A DNA stretch of 5,550 nucleotides from an uncultured Oscillospiraceae bacterium (GTDB taxonomy: Bacteria; Bacillota; Clostridia; Oscillospirales; Ruminococcaceae): positions 1-5,550 of the forward strand of contig CAUDDP010000107.1 in assembly GCA_958448395.1 (NCBI GenBank), in the 5' to 3' direction. The first letter of the stretch is position 1; the number at the start of each line of letters is the position of its first letter. Made by a program: the position numbers and the translations under genes. Under the pieces are notes generated by a model. That model ran no database searches. It was not told where the DNA came from and worked only from the letters and a program-made list of their open reading frames with translations. This document shows, one piece after another, positions 1-5,550 of the stretch.

Positions 1-401
1 CCTACTTTGACGGACAGGCAGAACCGCCTGACCCAGAGCGGGAGCGTTACCGCCATGCGGCAGATTTTGCATTTTTTGCGGTGCAGTTCGGCTATACCAA
101 AGCGGACTATGCGGCATTGACCAGCACGGAAAAGGCATTCATTCTAAAAGTCTATGAAGACAAGGTGGTTTCTGATTCTACCATGCTTGCCGGTGCGGTG
201 CTGAATGCCATTTCCAATGCATTCCGAAAGAAAGGAAAACCGTTCCAGAAGCTGTGGAAGAAAAAGCCGAAACACACTAACAAAGAGCAGCAGCAGACAA
301 CCATTTCAGGCGTATTGGCAGCCGATGCGAAACAGGGCACAGCGTGGGTGGATGCCATCTATGCAGCAAACGGACGAAAACGGAGAAGGAGGGTGGAATG
401 A
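1..401 (+). CDS. Partial small phage tail-region protein, possible tail assembly chaperone (C-terminal 132 residues)
   Basis: The frame is open from base 3 to the TGA at 399-401, so the gene begins left of the window. A GTG at 81 is in frame but has no ribosome binding site, and the codons before it read as ordinary protein, so I treat the gene as 5' truncated. The visible part starts with an acidic/proline stretch, then a probable helical core (AADFAFFAVQFGYTKADYAA, then LTSTEKAFILKVYEDK) and a Lys/Gln-rich linker. It ends in a basic tail, RKRRRRVE. I see no enzyme motif and no membrane segment. Its size and position just before Dit, Tal and the tape measure gene fit the tail-assembly chaperone slot (lambda gpG/gpT type), which keeps the tape measure protein soluble during tail assembly. 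That role rests mainly on position and is an inference. Any programmed frameshift feeding into this frame would lie upstream of the window. It could instead be an unrelated small structural or head-tail protein. Confidence 0.5.
   Translation, partial: YFDGQAEPPDPERERYRHAADFAFFAVQFGYTKADYAALTSTEKAFILKVYEDKVVSDSTMLAGAVLNAISNAFRKKGKPFQKLWKKKPKHTNKEQQQTTISGVLAADAKQGTAWVDAIYAANGRKRRRRVE
386..393 (+). promoter_or_regulatory. Strong ribosome binding site that fixes the TTG start of the Dit gene
   Basis: AAGGAGGG lies inside the end of the upstream gene, with eight bases between it and the TTG at 402. It is a near-perfect anti-Shine-Dalgarno match and decides the start of the next gene, where no in-frame ATG or GTG is close by. 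In the upstream frame the same bases are read as consecutive arginine codons (CGG AGA AGG AGG), which make that protein's basic C-terminus. Confidence 0.8.
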
Positions 402-1244
402 TTGGCGGAATTTTATTGTTATGCAGATGTAAAAAGTGGGATTCGATTTACTGATGCGGCACGCCTCGTAGAAGCGGCTGCCCATGAACCGCTTTGCTTG
501 TCTGGCGGATATCATACCGGTGATGACTGGGGCTTATACTGGATAGATTTTTCCGTCACAACACCGGAAGTGGAGACCTATTCCGTCAATGTACCCGGAA
601 GGCACGGCATTCTGGATTTATCTGAAGTACTGGTCGGGCATCCAGTTTACAAAAACTGTACCTTGTCAGCGGAATTTGTGGCAAATATCAAAATGGTGGA
701 CTGGCACAAATTGTATCGCACCATCCGACGTGCCATTCACGGGAAACGAATGTGCATTGCACTGGATACTGACCTGCAATCGGTGTATGTAGGACGCTGT
801 ACGGTTTCCTCTGAAATGGCGGATGCCGTACACTGCGTATTTACCATAACTGCTGATATTGCCCCCTACACCTATGGAAATTGTCCAAAGCAATATGGAT
901 TTCTATGGGATTTGACAGATTTTATAGAAGAACCACTGCCAGAACCCATTATACTGGACGAAAACGGAAAAGCGGATTTGCTCATTGCAACAAGCGGCAC
1001 ACAGACAGCAACGGTGAATGGTACAAAAATCTTGTATGGTTCTGTGGATATTTATACAGAACAGGACTGCACACTGACAGTTCAGGACAATTTGGAACGT
1101 CAGCTGACCAGTATGGGCGGCAGCCAGTATTGCAATCAGAATGTATATTCCATTTCCGGTGCGATGCCTAAAACGTTTCACTTTTCCGGCGGTACACCCG
1201 GCACACAGATTGCTATTTTTTGTCGGTATCAGGAGCTGTTGTAA
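402..1244 (+). CDS. dit: Distal tail protein (Dit), siphovirus tail component family
   Basis: This is a 280-residue protein. Dit forms a hexameric ring at the distal end of the tail tube, joining the tube to the Tal hub and, in many phages, to receptor-binding proteins. The family pattern is clear: a DDWGLYW segment (residues 41-47), a Thr-Pro-rich turn, then VNVPGRHGILDLSE (62-75), matching the usual 'v-PGR-G-ldl' Dit motif. This is followed by a conserved strand region (VYKNCTLSAEF, 82-92), a helix around 96-114 and APYTYG (154-159), where the N-terminal Dit domain typically ends. Residues ~160-280 form a beta-rich C-terminal part, probably the galectin-like domain seen in longer Dits. The TTG start is chosen for its strong ribosome binding site. 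It adds about 30 residues before the canonical Dit beginning, and no better in-frame start exists closer in. The protein has ten cysteines, many for a tail protein. It abuts both neighbours without spacer and in the same frame. The family call is firm; the domain limits are approximate. Confidence 0.87.
   Translation: MAEFYCYADVKSGIRFTDAARLVEAAAHEPLCLSGGYHTGDDWGLYWIDFSVTTPEVETYSVNVPGRHGILDLSEVLVGHPVYKNCTLSAEFVANIKMVDWHKLYRTIRRAIHGKRMCIALDTDLQSVYVGRCTVSSEMADAVHCVFTITADIAPYTYGNCPKQYGFLWDLTDFIEEPLPEPIILDENGKADLLIATSGTQTATVNGTKILYGSVDIYTEQDCTLTVQDNLERQLTSMGGSQYCNQNVYSISGAMPKTFHFSGGTPGTQIAIFCRYQELL
1231..1235 (+). promoter_or_regulatory. Ribosome binding site for the Tal-like gene
   Basis: AGGAG lies in the last codons of the Dit gene, nine bases before the ATG at 1245. 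It supports that start, which directly follows the Dit TAA stop (TAA-ATG) and so suggests coupled translation of the two genes. Confidence 0.65.
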
Positions 1245-2675
1245 ATGTATTATGTATATTCCTATTTATTTGATGATGCAGTTTATCATGAATCCACAAA
1301 ATCCTATCTCGTGCAGCCGCGTGTGCTGCATGCTCCGAATCTGGATGCTTTTCTACAGGATGCCATTTTAACGATGTCGATGAATAAATCTGGCACGTTT
1401 ACCTTTACGATTCCGCCAGATAGTCAGCAGGCAGAGCACATTGCTGTTATGCGGAGTTTTTTCACCATCTACACAGATAAACCAAAATTAACCTTTCTAT
1501 GGGCAGGCAGACCCATCAGCGTGGAAACGGATTTGTATGGAAACCGCACCTATACGGCGGAAGGGCTTCTGTCTATTTTGAATGATATTCATTTTGCACC
1601 TTCTAAATTTGTGGATTATCCGTTAAAGTTGTTTATCAACAAAATGTTGAAGGCACTGAAGTGGTATAAAGAATTTGGTTTTGAAATTGGCGGTTTGAAG
1701 GGCGGTCTGCCACAGGATGAACCAGGGAAAACATTTGTGTTTCCGGACTATGCACCCCCAGATTGCGTGAAATTGGTGACTTTCCCAGAAATGACCGATG
1801 ATGATATTAGTGATTCCTTGCTTTATACTGACCAATATACAGAAAGCGGAGAAAGCGGCACGCAAAGCGTACAACGCACGCTGACACGATGGTGGGATAG
1901 CTACGAAACAGTTATGAATATTTTGCAGACCAGAGTAATTGATTCCTTCGGCGGATTTCTGGAGATTGATGCGGTAAAATCCGGTGCTCTGCGTGATGGA
2001 TTTTTCCGTTTGCGGTATCTTGATCCAGAGACGGAAGAAAATCGGCTGAATCAGACCATTGAAATTGGAAAAAACGTGTTGGAAATTTCCAGTTCCTACA
2101 CCGCAGAGGATTTTTATACAACATTTATTCCAGTGGAAATTGGGGAAGATGGCAGTGAAACCACACTGGAAAACAAGGAGGATATTGGGGCAGCTGCCAC
2201 CAATTGCTTCTGGACATATTACTACGGCGGTTTGGATGGGATTTTGTACCCCGGAAATTATGTCATGTGGAGAAATAATCATACACAGGCAGACTATGAT
2301 AGAGCTTTTCCGACCAATCTGGTGGTCAATCACAATTTGTATCAAAAATATGGGATGATTTGTAGGAAAATCGAATTTTCCTTTGAGGATAACGCAACCT
2401 ATGAAACCAAAAAGAATACCGTAGTGGATTTTGCGATGAAACTGAAAGCACCGCAGGCTACCTTTACCGTCAAGGCAATTGATTTGAGCATGGTAGAATC
2501 CGGTGTGGATTGTTTTCGAGTGGGCAGACAGGTACGGGTTATCTGCGATTCTCTGGGCATCAATGAATGGATGACCATTGAAGAATTGAGTATCAGCCTA
2601 AACGACCCAACAAATTGCACGGTTACGCTCAACGGGACGTTGGAATCCATTTCAAAGCTGGTTGCAGGGAGGTGA
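1245..2675 (+). CDS. tal: Tail-associated baseplate hub protein (Tal; prophage tail / Gp37-like family)
   Basis: This is a 476-residue protein of the Tal type (the Firmicutes 'phage minor structural protein', prophage-tail or Gp37-like group). Tal trimers cap the tail tube below Dit, resemble the T4 gp27 / phage Mu gp44 hub, and open for DNA release. The N-terminal hub domain shows the usual signature SGTFTFTIPPD (residues 49-59), then FTIYTDKPKLTFLWAGRPI (73-91) and the strand-turn RTYTAEGLLSILND (101-114). Residues ~116-215 are an expanded linker. A second hub segment follows: RVIDSFGGFLEID (230-242), RLRYLDPE (255-262) and NVLEISSSYTAEDFYTTFIP (277-296). The C-terminal part has a beta-structured VKAIDLSMVE...FRVGRQVRV region (409-431) and the closing strands MTIEELSISL (443-452). 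There is no peptidase, lysozyme or fibre extension, so this looks like a core-only Tal, and receptor binding or wall degradation is probably encoded downstream. The TGA stop overlaps the ribosome binding site of the tape measure gene. The family call is confident; its exact subfamily is not. Confidence 0.85.
   Translation: MYYVYSYLFDDAVYHESTKSYLVQPRVLHAPNLDAFLQDAILTMSMNKSGTFTFTIPPDSQQAEHIAVMRSFFTIYTDKPKLTFLWAGRPISVETDLYGNRTYTAEGLLSILNDIHFAPSKFVDYPLKLFINKMLKALKWYKEFGFEIGGLKGGLPQDEPGKTFVFPDYAPPDCVKLVTFPEMTDDDISDSLLYTDQYTESGESGTQSVQRTLTRWWDSYETVMNILQTRVIDSFGGFLEIDAVKSGALRDGFFRLRYLDPETEENRLNQTIEIGKNVLEISSSYTAEDFYTTFIPVEIGEDGSETTLENKEDIGAAATNCFWTYYYGGLDGILYPGNYVMWRNNHTQADYDRAFPTNLVVNHNLYQKYGMICRKIEFSFEDNATYETKKNTVVDFAMKLKAPQATFTVKAIDLSMVESGVDCFRVGRQVRVICDSLGINEWMTIEELSISLNDPTNCTVTLNGTLESISKLVAGR
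2667..2675 (+). promoter_or_regulatory. Ribosome binding site of the tape measure gene
   Basis: GGGAGGTGA, a close match to the anti-Shine-Dalgarno complement, ends eight bases before the ATG at 2684. Its last three bases are the stop codon of the Tal-like gene, so termination and re-initiation are likely coupled. It fixes the tape measure start. Confidence 0.75.
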
Positions 2676-2683
2676 ATCTGTAA

Positions 2684-5550
2684 ATGGCAGATTATACGCT
2701 ATCGGCGAAGATTACAGCAGATATTAAAGATTTTGTTAGTAAAATGAATGTGGCTGTAAAAAAAGTGGAGAGCATGACGAAACAGCTCAGTACTGGATTA
2801 CAATCCATCAGCGATACAATGCAATCTGTTGGGGACAAAATGAGTGGATTGGGCGGTAAAATTACAGCAGTGGAAACGGCTGCTGCGGGGCTGGCAACTG
2901 CTGGATTGAAAAAAGCAGCGGATTCTGCTGTTGACTTTGACACACAGATGCGAAAAGTGGGTGCAATCTCTAATTCGACAGATGAAGAATTGCAATCCCT
3001 GCGGGAATCTGCATTGGAATTGGGTGCAAGTACTTCCCTTTCCAGCTCTCAGGTAGCGGAAGCCATGACGGAAATGGCAGCAAAGGGGGCAGATGCCAAT
3101 GCAATCATTGCCGATATGCCAGGGATTATCTCCGCTGCGGAAGCATCCGGCGAAGATTTGGCACTGGTAGCGGATACCGTTTCCAATGTGTTGAATACAT
3201 TCGGTGACAGTGCCGGTGATGCCACCCATGTTGCCGATGTACTGGCAGAATCGGCAAACCGTACCGCTGCCGGTGTTTCGGACTTGCAATATGCATTTAA
3301 GTATGCTGCACCGTCTGCCTCTGCAATGGGAATCAGTATGGAAGAATTAGCCGCTGCTACTGGTGTTATGGTGGACGCTGGTTTACAGGGAGAACAAGCT
3401 GGTACCACATTGCGTTCCATGTTCGTTTCTATGGCAAAACCGACTGATAAAGCAAGAATAGCGATGGAAGAATTGGGCATTTCCTTCTTTGACAGCGAAG
3501 GCAAGATGAAATCCATTGGGCAGATTATCGCTGAATTACAAACCGCTACGTCTGGATTGACCGATGAAGCGAAAGAAAACGCTCTGGCAACCATTTTCGG
3601 GACAGAAGCTTTGTCCGGCTTGCAAACGATGATGAATGCGACACCAGGCAGCATTGAGGAAATGACCAATGCTTTGCAGAATTGTGACGGTGCCTCTGCC
3701 AATGCAGCAGCGGCGATGAAAAGTGGGGTTGGCGGTGCAATTGAAAATATGCAGGGAGCGTTGGAATCCTTTTCGATTACGGTTGGTACTTCACTCTTGC
3801 CGACAATCCAGACAACAGCAGAATCCATTTCCCAGATTTTATCCTCTATGACAGAGGGATTCAACACCAACGGTTTTTCCGGTGCGGTAGATGCGATGCT
3901 GGAAAGCATCCAGTCGCTGGCACAAGCCGGAACAATTGCCCCGATTTTCGGAACGTTGGCGGAAAAATTAGAATCCGTCAAGCAGAAAATTGCAGATTGG
4001 AAAGAGGCAGGTGTGCCGATTGAAAAGATTGCCATTGCAGCGGCTGCACTGGGTCCTGCGTTGATGGTGGTCGGGAAAGCAACGTCTGTGATTGGCGGCG
4101 TTGTTGGAGCGTTTGGCAAGCTGTCCTCTACCGTTGGCAGTGCTTTTGGGGTGCTGTCAAAGGTAACGGGTATCATCGGCGGCATGTCTGCACCCATGCT
4201 GCTTGTGGTTGGCAGTATTGCCGCTTTGGTTGCCGGTTTTGCATGGCTTTACAACAGCAGCGACCTTGCAAAAATGGAAATGCAGGGGGCGTTTCAGGAG
4301 ATACAGGCAACCATTCAGACAGCAATTGCCGCCATTCAACCGGCGATAGAATCCATTGCCACTGCCTTTACCAGCATGGGCAGTGCTCTACTGCCGGCAT
4401 TACAATCTACTCTGTTGTCTCTTGTGCCGGTTGTCACGCAAATCATAGAAAGCCTAGTTCCCGTTTTGACGCAGATTATTACGATTGTTTCTGACATCAT
4501 CGTGCAGATCATTCCCATTGTACAGGAACTGATCACTATGCTGTTGCCGATTATTACAGAAGTGGCACAGATGATGGGATCGGTATTCGCTGCCATTATG
4601 CCGGCAGTTTCTGAGATTCTGTCAGCGGTTACACCCCTGATTGCACAAATGATAGATGTGGTGAAGCAGATTTTGCCAGTTATCACGGAGATTGTTACTG
4701 CAATCGTATCATCAATTTTGCCCGCAATTACTAACCTGATTCAAACGCTTATGCCAGTGGTGACACAAATTATTTCTGCTCTGATTCCGGCAATTTCTTC
4801 TATTATTGATGCTGTCATGCCAATCATTCAACAGGTTTTGCCTGTCATTGTAAATCTACTGAATCAGTTGCTGCCAGTGTTCACGCAAATTATTGGTATG
4901 ATTGGGCAGCTGGTTGCCGCTTTGGCACCTGTCATTGCACAATTGATAGAGCAACTAGCACCGATTATCACCAATGTTATCAACATGATATCCAATCTGA
5001 TTACTACCTTAATGCCGGCGATTACAGCCGCCATCAACATTATCATTTCTGTGATTGATGTGATTATGGAGGTAATCGAGGCACTTCTGCCCGTGATTAC
5101 TGGGATTGTATCGACTGTCAGCAGTGCAATTAGTACGGTGATTTCCATTTTAGAGCCAATTATTTCTGTCGTTATGGCAATTGTCAACGGGATTATGGCG
5201 GTGGTTACACCGATTATTACTTATATCGCTGATTTGATTGCAACGATTATGGAATTGATTACCCCCATCATTGATTTTATTGGCGGCATTTTAGATGTAG
5301 TATGGACTGTTGCAACTAGTATTTGGTCATTTGTTGCAGACTATGCTTCCAAAATCAGCAATAAAATTTCTGATTTTGTCACTGCGGCATCTGGTTTCAT
5401 TTCTAGCCTTTCCGCAACGGTTTCCAATGTTTTTAACACAATATTTAATGTTGTAAAGAAAATTATGGATAAAGTAAAAAATATTTTTTCTACGGTTTTT
5501 GACAAAATCAAAGGCATGTGGAATGGATTGATGGACTTTGTTGGTGGAAT
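2684..5550 (+). CDS. Phage tail tape measure protein, TP901 core family (N-terminal 955 residues; 3' end outside window)
   Basis: This protein sets tail length, fills the tube lumen and is released toward the host membrane during infection. Residues 1-60 (MADYTLSAKITADIKDF...) are probably coiled coil. Residues ~85-365 are the TP901-type TMP core, recognisable from LRESALELGASTSLSSSQVA (106-125), EMAAKGADANAIIADMP (130-146), DLALVADTVSNVLNTFG (158-174), MGISMEELAAATGVMVDAG (215-233) and EQAGTTLRSMF (237-247). Two hydrophobic stretches follow, ~447-475 and APMLLVVGSIAALVAGFAWL (503-522); the latter looks like a true membrane segment, as is usual in TMPs. Residues 553-861 carry a proline-phased hydrophobic repeat, and ~865-952 a Phe/Trp-rich basic repeat (both listed separately). 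The only cysteine seen is C334. The ATG has a strong ribosome binding site. Using the usual ~0.15 nm per residue, 955 residues alone imply a tail of at least about 140 nm, if the rule holds. The gene lies after Dit and Tal, not before them as in the classical order. Confidence 0.95.
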   Translation, partial: MADYTLSAKITADIKDFVSKMNVAVKKVESMTKQLSTGLQSISDTMQSVGDKMSGLGGKITAVETAAAGLATAGLKKAADSAVDFDTQMRKVGAISNSTDEELQSLRESALELGASTSLSSSQVAEAMTEMAAKGADANAIIADMPGIISAAEASGEDLALVADTVSNVLNTFGDSAGDATHVADVLAESANRTAAGVSDLQYAFKYAAPSASAMGISMEELAAATGVMVDAGLQGEQAGTTLRSMFVSMAKPTDKARIAMEELGISFFDSEGKMKSIGQIIAELQTATSGLTDEAKENALATIFGTEALSGLQTMMNATPGSIEEMTNALQNCDGASANAAAAMKSGVGGAIENMQGALESFSITVGTSLLPTIQTTAESISQILSSMTEGFNTNGFSGAVDAMLESIQSLAQAGTIAPIFGTLAEKLESVKQKIADWKEAGVPIEKIAIAAAALGPALMVVGKATSVIGGVVGAFGKLSSTVGSAFGVLSKVTGIIGGMSAPMLLVVGSIAALVAGFAWLYNSSDLAKMEMQGAFQEIQATIQTAIAAIQPAIESIATAFTSMGSALLPALQSTLLSLVPVVTQIIESLVPVLTQIITIVSDIIVQIIPIVQELITMLLPIITEVAQMMGSVFAAIMPAVSEILSAVTPLIAQMIDVVKQILPVITEIVTAIVSSILPAITNLIQTLMPVVTQIISALIPAISSIIDAVMPIIQQVLPVIVNLLNQLLPVFTQIIGMIGQLVAALAPVIAQLIEQLAPIITNVINMISNLITTLMPAITAAINIIISVIDVIMEVIEALLPVITGIVSTVSSAISTVISILEPIISVVMAIVNGIMAVVTPIITYIADLIATIMELITPIIDFIGGILDVVWTVATSIWSFVADYASKISNKISDFVTAASGFISSLSATVSNVFNTIFNVVKKIMDKVKNIFSTVFDKIKGMWNGLMDFVGG
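4190..4249 (+). other. Predicted transmembrane segment within the tape measure protein
   Basis: These codons encode residues 503-522 (APMLLVVGSIAALVAGFAWL), a 20-residue run with no charged residue, rich in Leu, Val, Ile and Ala. They are followed by YNSSDLAK, where polar and charged residues resume. Tape measure proteins commonly carry one or a few such segments, thought to enter the host cytoplasmic membrane and help form a channel for DNA. The membrane role is inferred from composition only. It is listed apart from the repeat that follows because it lacks that repeat's proline phasing. Confidence 0.6.
4340..5266 (+). repeat. Proline-phased 7/11/18-residue degenerate repeat in the tape measure protein
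   Basis: Residues 553-861 contain 22 prolines. Successive spacings are 18, 11, 11, 18, 11, 18, 11, 14, 15, 11, 11, 11, 7, 11, 18, 11, 18, 25, 22, 18 and 18. The 11-residue unit reads roughly P-[VIA]-[IV]-[TS]-[QEN]-[ILV]-[IL]-x-x-[LV]-[LMIV], for example PVVTQIIESLV, PAITNLIQTLM and PVIAQLIEQLA. The DNA copies (33-bp and 54-bp units) differ mostly at synonymous sites, so the pattern is held at protein level and is not a recent tandem duplication. All spacings are near multiples of 3.6 residues, which would put every proline on one face of a long helix. Other tape measure proteins are known to have 11- and 18-residue periodicities marked by Trp/Phe; proline takes that place here. Proline positions were counted codon by codon; the helix model is inference. 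Confidence 0.9.
5423..5530 (+). repeat. Two 54-bp units of an aromatic 18-residue repeat in the tape measure protein
   Basis: Residues 914-931 (SNVFNTIFNVVKKIMDKV) and 932-949 (KNIFSTVFDKIKGMWNGL) align as two 18-residue units: the N at unit position 2, F at 4, T at 6, F at 8 and K at 12 are the same. Phe917/Phe935 and Phe921/Phe939 are exactly 18 apart, and Trp946 is 11 after Phe935 and 7 after Phe939. This is the classical Phe/Trp 11/18 periodicity of siphophage tape measure proteins. It starts after the last phased proline and probably continues past the right edge. Confidence 0.7.

Noticed and set aside
258..280. An A-rich heptamer-like stretch (G AAA AAG) in gene 1 as a possible -1 frameshift site of the lambda G/GT type
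   Set aside because: The -1 frame meets a TAA at 278-280, four codons on, so a shift would make no extended product, and the heptamer is not a strong slippery one. A genuine chaperone frameshift would lie upstream of this window.
205..432. A 75-codon + frame overlapping gene 1 and the start of Dit
   Set aside because: Its translation is low in recognisable structure and it overlaps two better-supported frames. There is no ribosome binding site before its start.
1623..2345. A 240-codon open frame on the minus strand opposite the Tal-like gene
   Set aside because: It is antisense to a well-supported family member. Its translation is Cys/Ile/His-rich without any family pattern and no start signal is evident.
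3049..4197. A 382-codon open frame on the minus strand inside the tape measure gene
   Set aside because: It lies wholly opposite strongly recognisable TMP coding sequence and has no ribosome binding site that I can see. Its Ala/Ser/Pro-rich composition is what the complement of Ala/Gly/Ser/Met-rich codons gives. It is most likely a shadow frame.
4336..5187. Minus-strand frames of 116 and 107 codons rich in Ile, Thr and Met opposite the proline repeat
   Set aside because: They mirror the repeated ATT/GTT/ATC codons of the sense strand. The periodicity belongs to the TMP frame, and a repetitive shadow protein follows automatically.
4322..5302. Reading the hydrophobic repeat as a multi-spanning membrane protein or transporter
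   Set aside because: It is continuous with a clear tape measure core, its prolines are regularly phased, and polar Q/E/T/N residues recur at fixed positions after each proline. Long helical TMP repeats explain it better than a series of membrane helices.
1..5550. CRISPR array, tRNA, terminator hairpin, insertion sequence or promoter
   Set aside because: I looked for direct repeats with spacers, cloverleaf-like segments, GC-rich hairpins followed by T runs, and inverted-repeat ends, and found none convincing. The genes leave almost no intergenic room.

Overview
The window is a late structural module of a tailed bacteriophage or prophage with a long non-contractile (siphovirus-type) tail. All recognisable genes lie on the + strand and are packed head to tail. 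The base composition (mid-40s percent G+C by eye), the strong AGGAGG-type ribosome binding sites and the protein families (Dit, prophage-tail/Tal, TP901-type tape measure) suggest a host among low- to mid-GC Firmicutes, most likely gut Clostridia. That host call is an inference; nothing here fixes the genus, and no integrase, attachment site or host gene shows whether this is a free phage or a prophage.

Layout: (1) positions 1-401, the C-terminal part of a small basic protein cut by the window's left edge, possibly a tail-assembly chaperone; (2) 402-1244, a distal tail (Dit) protein starting at TTG; (3) 1245-2675, a Tal/prophage-tail baseplate hub protein; (4) 2684 to the right edge, the first 955 residues of a tape measure protein (TMP), still open at the end. 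Genes 1, 2 and 3 abut with no spacer and share one reading frame, so only a stop codon separates each pair. Eight bases lie between genes 3 and 4. There is no promoter, terminator, RNA gene, CRISPR array or insertion sequence that I can support, and no gene-free stretch longer than a few bases.

How they work together: the TMP, kept soluble by chaperones, sets tail tube length and occupies the tube lumen. Dit forms the hexameric hub at the tube tip, and Tal forms the trimer that caps it and takes part in host contact. In the well-known siphophage maps (lambda, SPP1, TP901-1) the TMP gene comes before Dit and Tal; here it follows them, so the order is rearranged.

The most striking feature is inside the TMP. 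From residue 553 to 861 there are 22 prolines, and every interval between neighbours is 7, 11, 14, 15, 18, 22 or 25 residues, all close to whole numbers of alpha-helical turns. This segment is very hydrophobic and has a single basic residue. It then gives way to a lysine-rich segment with Phe/Trp in an 18-residue repeat. This looks like a proline version of the 11/18 aromatic periodicity known from other tape measure proteins. I found no sign of a defence system or other non-phage cargo.
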